This document shows, in pieces, positions 13,859-19,341 of a DNA stretch of 19,341 bases. The translations under genes and the position numbers were made by a program. Origin of the DNA: Actinomycetes bacterium (GTDB lineage Bacteria; Actinomycetota; Acidimicrobiia; Acidimicrobiales; RAAP-2); contig JAJYXE010000028.1 in NCBI GenBank assembly GCA_021791145.1, positions 1 to 19,341 of the forward strand, written 5' to 3'. How positions within the stretch are numbered: position 1 is the first letter of the stretch; every line of letters begins with the position of its first letter. The notes below the pieces were generated by a model. It did not search any database and was not told the origin of the DNA. It saw only the letters and a program-made list of their open reading frames with translations.

Positions 13859-15862
13859 TCAGAGGGCGCGGCGGAGCTCCCTGCGGTGGCGGAGGAAATC
13901 GACCAGCACGTAGCTGCCGAGCGACTCGCGCGACGTCGTGAAGGTCCGCCCGCCGTTCACACGGGCGATCTGCTCGACGAAGGGGAACTGCGTCCGCTCG
14001 ACGTCGAGCGCGAACACGTTGATCGTGATCCCGGCCCTCGTGCAGCGGACCACCTCGGCCATGGTCCGGGTGAGCGTCTCGGCCACCGGCGGGTAGCTGA
14101 ACCGGACCTCGCCGTCGGCGTCGACGTGGGCGGTCGGCTCGCCGTCGGTGACCACGATGACCTGCTTGGTACCGTGCTGGCGGGCGAGCATCGTGCGCGC
14201 GAGCGCGAGCGCGTGCTGGAGGTTCGTTCCGTACACGTAGTCCCACATCGCGGTGGGAAGCTCCTCGGGCGAGATCTCGCGCGCGACCGCCGAGAAGCCC
14301 ACGATGCCCAGGTAATCACGCGGGAAGCGCGTCGAGATGAGCGCGTGCAGGGCCATCGCCATCTTCTTGGCAGGCACGAAGTTGTCGCGCATCGGCATCG
14401 ACATGGAGAGATCGACCGCGACGACCGTCGCTGAGCGGCTCAGGGCCTCGCTCTCGACGATCTCGAAGTCGGCCGCGTCCAGGCGGACCGGGACGCCCGA
14501 CCCCGAGCGTCTGACCGCATTGTGCACCGTCCGGCCGAGGTCGAGGGTGAAGGGGTCCCCGTGCTCGAAGGGCCGCGACGTCTCCTCCCTGTCGTGACCG
14601 GTGCCCGACCAGGCCGCGCGATGGTCGCCGACGCGGTCCCTGCGGAGCTGCGCGAACAGGTCGGAGAGCGCGCGCTGCCCGAGGCGGCGCACGCCCTTCG
14701 GGGTGAGCTCGGTCTTGGCGTTGCGGTGCTCGACGTACCCCGCCTCCTCCAGCTCGCGCGCGACGCGCGCGAGCCGCTGCATCGAGCGGGCGACGTCCTC
14801 GCCCACGAGCCGGCGGACCTCGTCGAGGTCGATCTCCGCCAGGCTCGCCGGCGACGAGGCAGACCGCAGCACCTCTTCGGCCCGTTCGATGGCCGCGGCC
14901 TGCTCGGCGAGGTCGGTCGCCTCGCTGAGGCCGAGGGGGGCGTCGCCGGAGAACCGGAGCCGGTCGCCCCAACCGGCGCCCGGGAGCGCCCGTTCGAGGT
15001 TGCGCGCGAGACGCTCCACCTGCCAGCGGAGGTCAATGTCCTCGAGCAGCGACTCGGCGAGCGAACGGAGCTCGTCACGCTGCGCGCCCGACATGGAGCG
15101 CCACATCGCCTCCGCCGCGGCGAGCCGGCGCGCGAGCTGCTCCAGGAGCTGGTCGAGCGTGTCCGCGCCGGGGAAGAGATCGCCGAACTCCTCCTTGAAC
15201 ACCTCGAAGCCCGGATCCGGCTCCTCGCCGCGCGCCCGTTGCTCGATCATGCGGTTCAACCGGTCGAAGGCGTCGCGCAGGCGTGCGAACTGCTCGGAGC
15301 CGGTCGTGCGCATCGCCTCGGACACGCCGCGGAAGTAGGTGTCGGCGACCTCCCTGCGCAGCTGCTCGACCAGCTCGTCGAAGCGCTCGCGCGCCTGGGA
15401 GGAGACGAAGTCGTAGTGCTGGAGCTCGCGCACGCGTCCCGCGACGTCGCCGGGCAGGAGCTCGAGCACGATGCGTCGCTCGGCCGCGACCTCCGAGGTG
15501 ACCGCTGCGCGTCGGTCGTCGCCCGAGCGGCGCGCATCGTCCTCGAGCTCGTCGATCGCGCGGCGCTCGTCGGCCACGATCCCCTCGAGCGCCTCGGCGA
15601 GCTCCGAACGCCTCGCGTCGGGATCTCCCTGCGCGAGGAGCTCGGCCCTGCGGCGGCGAAGCCGCTCGAGCATCTCGCGCATGCCCATGACGTGCTCGCC
15701 GTCCCGTGCCCGCATGCCGCTGCGCAACAGCCGCCGCAGCGCCGCGTCGAGGTCGCCTCCCGAGAGCAGCTCGTCGGTCAGCTCGCCCAGCAGCGCGTCC
15801 GGGTCGACGTTGGGCTCCTCCTGGGACCCGTCCCACGCGGAGTAGGCGTAGCGGACGGTCAA
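13859..15862 (-). CDS. VWA-domain protein partner of MoxR/BchI-like ATPase
   Basis: A 667-aa protein. The N-terminal two thirds are long charged helices (about 20-420). They include YDFVSSQARERFDELVEQLRR and the winged-helix-like stretch ELEEAGYVEHRNAKTELTPKGVRRLGQRAL, resembling a CoxE-like or Mg-chelatase-associated protein. The C-terminus (about 476-667) is a von Willebrand A domain with an intact metal-binding MIDAS: D484-L-S486-M-S488, Thr546 in YGTNL and Asp573 in VTDGEPT. These proteins pair with MoxR-type ATPases to remodel or load cofactors into target complexes; the target here is unknown. The start is TTG 15862, one base after the ATPase stop (TGAGTTG), which suggests translational coupling. 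The conserved-looking VRYAYSAWDG at residues 3-12 rules out a much later start. Confidence 0.9.
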   Translation of the reverse strand: MTVRYAYSAWDGSQEEPNVDPDALLGELTDELLSGGDLDAALRRLLRSGMRARDGEHVMGMREMLERLRRRRAELLAQGDPDARRSELAEALEGIVADERRAIDELEDDARRSGDDRRAAVTSEVAAERRIVLELLPGDVAGRVRELQHYDFVSSQARERFDELVEQLRREVADTYFRGVSEAMRTTGSEQFARLRDAFDRLNRMIEQRARGEEPDPGFEVFKEEFGDLFPGADTLDQLLEQLARRLAAAEAMWRSMSGAQRDELRSLAESLLEDIDLRWQVERLARNLERALPGAGWGDRLRFSGDAPLGLSEATDLAEQAAAIERAEEVLRSASSPASLAEIDLDEVRRLVGEDVARSMQRLARVARELEEAGYVEHRNAKTELTPKGVRRLGQRALSDLFAQLRRDRVGDHRAAWSGTGHDREETSRPFEHGDPFTLDLGRTVHNAVRRSGSGVPVRLDAADFEIVESEALSRSATVVAVDLSMSMPMRDNFVPAKKMAMALHALISTRFPRDYLGIVGFSAVAREISPEELPTAMWDYVYGTNLQHALALARTMLARQHGTKQVIVVTDGEPTAHVDADGEVRFSYPPVAETLTRTMAEVVRCTRAGITINVFALDVERTQFPFVEQIARVNGGRTFTTSRESLGSYVLVDFLRHRRELRRAL

Positions 15863-15863
15863 C

Positions 15864-17306
15864 TCAACGCCTGGAGCGGTAGAGCGCGCGGCTGCCCGCG
15901 GCGTCCTTGTTCAGCCGCTTGGTCAGGTGGAGACCCTCGAGCACGAACTCGACCGCTGACGCGAGCGCAGCGGGCGACTCGCCGGGGCCGGCGAGCGCAC
16001 GTGCGGGCGCCTCGATCGCGGGCACCTCGCGCAGGGCCGCGAGGTAGGCGGCCGCGGGGAGGTCGTCGCCGGTGTGGACCACTTTGCCCGCCTCGAAGTC
16101 TGCGACGACGCCGGCGGGGTCCTGGAGGACCACCCGGCGGCGGAAGACGGCCAGCACCGCCGCCGCGACCAGCTGCGCGACGAGCTCCTCTTCGCGTCCC
16201 TCCTCGAGCGTCTCGACCTCGACCTTGCCCTGGGTCGAGCTCACGAGCGCCGCGAGGTCGCTCACCCGCGGGACCGCCTCGGGCTCACCGGTGCGGAGCG
16301 CCCGGCGACGCGCGTTCGCGACGAGGGTCTCGAAGTTGGCGATGCTGAGGCGGACCGACACGCCGCTGCGCTGGTTCAGGTGCGGGTGACGTCGTGCAAG
16401 CTGGCTGATCTCGCCCACGACCTCTTCGAGGTACGCGGGGACGGCGACCGGGACCCCGTCGGGGGGGATGCATGCCTCGGCCCGGACGACGGCGACCTCG
16501 GTCGCCGCGTCGCGCGGGTAGTGGGTGCGGATCTGGGCGCCGAAACGATCCTTCAGCGGCGTGATGATCCGGCCCCGGTTCGTGTAGTCCTCGGGGTTCG
16601 CAGTCGCCACGAGCAGGACGTCGAGCGGGAGTCGCACGCGGTGCCCGCGGATCTGGACGTCGCGCTCCTCGAGCACGTTGAGGAGGCCCACTTGGATCCG
16701 CTCGGCGAGGTCAGGCAGTTCGTTGATGGCGAAGATCCCGCGGTTGACCCGGGGGACGAGACCGTAATGGAGCGTCAGCTCGTCCGAGAGGTACCGGCCC
16801 TCGGCAACCTTGATCGGGTCGACCTCGCCGATCAGGTCGGCGATCGAGGTGTCCGGCGTCGCCAGCTTCTCGCCGTACCGGTCGGAGCGGTGCACCCAGT
16901 CCACCGGGGTGTCGTCTCCTTCGTCCGCGAGCCGCAGCCGCGCGTAGCGCGAGATCGGCTGGAACGGGTCGTCGTTCACCTCGGAGCCCGCCACGACGGG
17001 CATCCACTCGTCCAGCAGTGTCACGAGCGCCCGGACGAGCCGCGTCTTCGCCTGGCCGCGCTCGCCGAGCAGGATCATGTCGTGGCCGGCGAGGAGCGCG
17101 TTCTCGAGCTGGGGGACGACGGTGTCGTCGAAGCCGAGCAGCCCATCGACGACCGGCCGCCCCGCGGCGATGCGCGCGGCCGCGTTCCGGCGCAGCTCGT
17201 CGGCGACTCGGGTCGGGTGCCAGCCGGACTCGCGCAGCTCGCCGACCGTGCGCGCCAGCTCCGGTCGAGCGCCGGGGGGACCGGGAGCGGGGGCTGCAGG
17301 AGGCAC
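15864..17306 (-). CDS. MoxR/BchI-like AAA+ ATPase
   Basis: A 480-aa protein similar to magnesium-chelatase-I-type ATPases. Walker A is GERGQAKT (81-88). The Walker B region is RGIFAINELPDL (189-200), where the usual Asp-Glu pair reads Asn-Glu. Sensor 1 lies in LLVATANPEDYTNRG (231-245) and a probable arginine finger in LKDRFGAQIRTHYP (251-264). An insertion-like segment with GEVDPIKVAEGRYLSDELTLHYGLVPRVN precedes Walker B, as in BchI and MoxR proteins. The C-terminal lid (about 290-480) is helical. It is expected to hydrolyse ATP and work with the VWA protein encoded immediately downstream. GTG 17306 is the first start of the open frame and has no good ribosome site; a later start cannot be excluded, since the first 20 residues are only Pro/Ala-rich. 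It diverges from sdhC across about 176 bp. Confidence 0.92.
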   Translation of the reverse strand: MPPAAPAPGPPGARPELARTVGELRESGWHPTRVADELRRNAAARIAAGRPVVDGLLGFDDTVVPQLENALLAGHDMILLGERGQAKTRLVRALVTLLDEWMPVVAGSEVNDDPFQPISRYARLRLADEGDDTPVDWVHRSDRYGEKLATPDTSIADLIGEVDPIKVAEGRYLSDELTLHYGLVPRVNRGIFAINELPDLAERIQVGLLNVLEERDVQIRGHRVRLPLDVLLVATANPEDYTNRGRIITPLKDRFGAQIRTHYPRDAATEVAVVRAEACIPPDGVPVAVPAYLEEVVGEISQLARRHPHLNQRSGVSVRLSIANFETLVANARRRALRTGEPEAVPRVSDLAALVSSTQGKVEVETLEEGREEELVAQLVAAAVLAVFRRRVVLQDPAGVVADFEAGKVVHTGDDLPAAAYLAALREVPAIEAPARALAGPGESPAALASAVEFVLEGLHLTKRLNKDAAGSRALYRSRR

Positions 17307-17470
17307 CCCTTCGAGCCTACGCCCGGCCCCCGGCTCGCCTGTCGCGCCCTTTGCGCCGGCGGCCGGGATCGGGGGCTCTTCGGCTCCGCTGCTTGGCGAG
17401 CGAGCACCGTCGGCTGCCAGCTGGTCAAGGAGGGACCGGGAGCAATAAGGTGCCGAGCGGCGACTGTGCG

Positions 17471-17477
17471 AGGAGGG
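17471..17477 (+). promoter_or_regulatory. Ribosome binding site of sdhC
   Basis: AGGAGGG lies five bases before GTG 17483 and favours it over the GTG at 17477, which overlaps the site itself. Confidence 0.8.
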
Positions 17478-17482
17478 TGCGC

Positions 17483-18310
17483 GTGACGACGATCGAGGAG
17501 GCGACGATCACCCCCGTGGCCATCAAGGGCGCGAGGGGCGGTCCCGACGTGACCACGCTCCGGCGGGACCGCTGGTGGGTGCAGCCGCTCGTGACCGTGG
17601 CGATCCTGACCGCCTTCGTCGTCTACGCGACCTGGGCGGTCTTCGTGAACAAGGACTACTACGTCGGCGTCACGATGCACCGCGACCTGATCTCGCCCTT
17701 CTACTCCCCGTGCATCGCGATCAGCTGCGTCCCGGGGGCGAGGGGCACAGACATCGTCTTCACCTGGTGGCACATCACGCCGGCGCTCATCGTGATCGGT
17801 GGGCCTCTCGGGTTCCGCCTCACCTGCTACTACTACCGGCGCGCCTACTACCGCGGCTTCTGGCAATCCCCGCCGAACTGCGCGGTCGCCGACGGCCACC
17901 GCCGCTACACCGGCGAGACCCGCTTCCCGCTCGTCCTCCAGAACGTCCACCGGTACTTCTTCCTCATCGGGCTGATCTTCAACGTGATCCTGACCATGGA
18001 CGCGGTCATGGCGTTCCGGCTGCCAGGCGCGGGCGGGATCGGCTTCAGCGTCGGAACCCTCGTCCTGTGCGTGAACGCGGTCCTGCTGTGGCTCTACAGC
18101 ATCTCGTGCCATGCGTGCCGCCACCTGTGCGGCGGCGGCCTCCGGAAATTCTCGACCCACCCGGTCCGGCGTCGGCTCTGGGAGCTCCTCACCCCGCTGA
18201 ACGCGCGCCACATGCAGTTCGCCTGGGCGAGCCTGATCTTCGTCGCCCTCACCGACCTCTACGTCCGGCTGGTCGCGAGCGGCGTGATCACCGACCCGAA
18301 GCTGTTCTGA
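17483..18310 (+). CDS. sdhC: Succinate dehydrogenase membrane-anchor subunit (Sdh1 SdhC type)
   Basis: A 275-aa integral membrane protein, close in length and position to mycobacterial Rv0249c. Five hydrophobic helices are seen near 32-55, 90-115, 150-178, 185-208 and 246-268. It anchors the succinate dehydrogenase/fumarate reductase head and passes electrons to quinone. Cysteine and histidine are abundant: Cys77 and Cys82 in an external loop, His97 (TWWHITP), His156 (QNVHRY), and the cluster SCHACRHLCGGG (Cys209, His210, Cys212, His214, Cys216). The mycobacterial Sdh1 membrane subunit is known to hold a Rieske-type iron-sulfur cluster, and this motif is a plausible equivalent, by inference. 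The frame extends upstream to 17018 but overlaps the divergent ATPase; the strong ribosome site settles the start. The flavoprotein gene follows after 48 bp. Confidence 0.9.
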   Translation: MTTIEEATITPVAIKGARGGPDVTTLRRDRWWVQPLVTVAILTAFVVYATWAVFVNKDYYVGVTMHRDLISPFYSPCIAISCVPGARGTDIVFTWWHITPALIVIGGPLGFRLTCYYYRRAYYRGFWQSPPNCAVADGHRRYTGETRFPLVLQNVHRYFFLIGLIFNVILTMDAVMAFRLPGAGGIGFSVGTLVLCVNAVLLWLYSISCHACRHLCGGGLRKFSTHPVRRRLWELLTPLNARHMQFAWASLIFVALTDLYVRLVASGVITDPKLF

Positions 18311-18335
18311 CGTCCCGAGAGGCCCGGAGCCCGCG

Positions 18336-18362
18336 ATGACCGACTGCTACTGCTCGCCATGA
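18336..18362 (+). CDS. Eight-codon leader ORF overlapping the sdhA start
   Basis: ATG 18336 opens an ORF encoding MTDCYCSP, whose TGA overlaps the sdhA ATG (ATGA). A GGAG at 18326-18329 lies six bases before it, whereas sdhA itself has no ribosome site. Its first ten bases, ATGACCGACT, are repeated exactly at the sdhA start 23 bp later, so it may have arisen by duplication of the start region. Confidence 0.4.
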   Translation: MTDCYCSP

Positions 18363-19341
18363 CCGACTACGAGACCCACCGCTACGACGTGATCGTCGTC
18401 GGGGCAGGCGGCGCTGGGCTCCGCGCCGCGGTCGAGGCGAAGTCGCGCGGCCTGTCGACCGCGCTCGTCTGCAAGTCGCTCTTCGGCAAGGCGCACACCG
18501 TCATGGCCGAGGGCGGGGTCGCCGCGGCGATGGGCAACGTCTATCCGGAGGACAACTGGAAGGTCCATTTCCGCGACACCATGCGCGGCGGCAAGTACCT
18601 GAACAACTGGCGCATGGCACAGCTCCACGCCCAGGAGGCCCCAGAGCGCGTCTACGAGCTGGAGGCGTGGGGGGCGCTGTTCGATCGCACGAAGGACGGC
18701 AGGATCAACCAGCGGGACTTCGGCGGCCACCGCTACGCGCGTCTGGCCCACGTGGGCGACCGGACCGGCCTCGAGCTCATCCGCACGCTCCAGCAGAGGG
18801 CCGTCAGCATGGACGTCGACGTCTTCATGGAGTGCAAGATCCTCCGCCTCCTCCAGGACCCCTCGGGCACCGTGTCCGGCGCGGTCGGCTACTGGCGCCC
18901 GACCGGGGAGATCGTCGTCTTCGAGGCGAGAGCCGTGGTGCTTGCGACCGGGTCCATCGGTCGCTGCTACCAGTACACGTCCAACTCCTGGGAGTCGACC
19001 GGCGACGGGCACGCGATGGCGATCTGGGCGGGCGCCGACGTGATCGAGATGGAGTGCGTCCAGTTCCACCCGACCGGCATGGTCTGGCCGCTGTCGGTCC
19101 GCGGGCTGCTCGTGACCGAGGGCGTGCGCGGCGACGGCGGCGCGCTCGTGAACAGCGAGGGCCGCCGCTTCATGTTCGACTACATCCCCGAGATGTTCCG
19201 CGCGGAGACCGCCGAGACCGAGGAGGAGGCGGACGCGTGGTACGAGGACCACGCCAACAACCGCCGCACGCCCGACCTGCTGCCGCGTGACGAGGTGGCG
19301 CGCGCGATCAACGCCGAGGTGAAGGCAGGCCGGGGCAGCCC
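18359..19341 (+). CDS. sdhA: Succinate dehydrogenase/fumarate reductase flavoprotein subunit (3' end outside window)
   Basis: 327 codons are visible before the right edge; the family runs to about 570-650 residues, so roughly half is present. The FAD Rossmann motif is VIVVGAGGAGLRAA (11-24). His46 in KAHTVMAEGGVAAAMGN matches the histidine that carries covalent FAD. LATGSIGRCYQYT, QFHPTGM (235-241, substrate-site region) and TEGVRGDGGALVNSEGRRFM (253-272) are standard landmarks. It oxidises succinate to fumarate (or the reverse) and passes electrons to the iron-sulfur subunit, which should be encoded downstream. ATG 18359 gives a family-like N-terminus; its reading probably depends on the overlapping short ORF. 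Gene order sdhC-sdhA matches the mycobacterial Sdh1 operon. Confidence 0.95.
   Translation, partial: MTDYETHRYDVIVVGAGGAGLRAAVEAKSRGLSTALVCKSLFGKAHTVMAEGGVAAAMGNVYPEDNWKVHFRDTMRGGKYLNNWRMAQLHAQEAPERVYELEAWGALFDRTKDGRINQRDFGGHRYARLAHVGDRTGLELIRTLQQRAVSMDVDVFMECKILRLLQDPSGTVSGAVGYWRPTGEIVVFEARAVVLATGSIGRCYQYTSNSWESTGDGHAMAIWAGADVIEMECVQFHPTGMVWPLSVRGLLVTEGVRGDGGALVNSEGRRFMFDYIPEMFRAETAETEEEADAWYEDHANNRRTPDLLPRDEVARAINAEVKAGRGS

Noticed and set aside
13663..13941. 92-aa plus-strand ORF with a CQCG motif
   Set aside because: It runs into the VWA gene on the opposite strand, is Arg/Ser/Ala-rich from the GCCAG repeats, and has no ribosome site or family match.
14522..16348. 608-aa plus-strand open frame
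   Set aside because: Shadow of the VWA and ATPase genes; the minus strand carries the MIDAS and Walker motifs.
16074..17486. 470-aa plus-strand open frame
   Set aside because: Opposite the AAA+ ATPase, with Asp/Val/Arg-rich translation typical of antisense GC-rich frames.

Overview
The window is GC-rich chromosomal DNA from an actinobacterium. Two WhiB-type iron-sulfur regulators, a UPF0182 membrane protein, a DUF2342-type zincin and a mycobacterial Sdh1-like succinate dehydrogenase pair all point to that phylum. An Acidimicrobiia-like lineage would also fit a lone mreB beside these genes, but that class-level placement is inference. I see no rRNA, tRNA, IS element, phage module or CRISPR array. 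The long ORFs opposite the real genes are GC-driven shadows.

Layout. (1) 1-6712, minus strand: a probable operon read right to left, with a membrane-anchored PDZ/Lon-type protease, a 790-aa DivIVA-domain coiled-coil protein, and a UPF0182 seven-helix membrane protein that runs off the left edge. (2) 6722-7985, plus strand: a small HEAT-repeat protein, starting only 9 bp from the divergent protease gene, and an ArsR/SmtB regulator with CmtR-like cysteines. (3) 8238-9242, minus: a stand-alone MreB. (4) 9308-11621, plus: an HtrA/PDZ-type protein and a DUF2342-type zincin, 10 bp apart, both apparently lacking their catalytic residues. (5) 11640-13496: a small hypothetical gene (minus), a WhiB (plus), a glutamate formimidoyltransferase-like gene (plus) and a second WhiB (minus) with a perfect 22-bp palindrome at its 5' end. 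(6) 13859-17306, minus: a MoxR/BchI-like AAA+ ATPase followed almost without a gap by a VWA-domain protein. (7) 17483-19341, plus: the succinate dehydrogenase membrane subunit and the flavoprotein subunit, which is cut by the right edge.

How the parts relate. Regions 1 to 4 look like an envelope and proteostasis neighbourhood. From memory, mycobacteria keep UPF0182, PDZ-Lon and a DUF2342 zincin side by side; here that core is spread out and interrupted by a DivIVA-family protein, MreB and a pseudo-HtrA. The ATPase/VWA pair is a typical chaperone-like module. The sdh genes are respiratory.

The points most worth a second look are the tandem pair of catalytically dead peptidase homologues, the DivIVA protein ending in a MuF-like Cys/His motif, the 22-bp palindrome, and an eight-codon ORF translationally coupled to sdhA.
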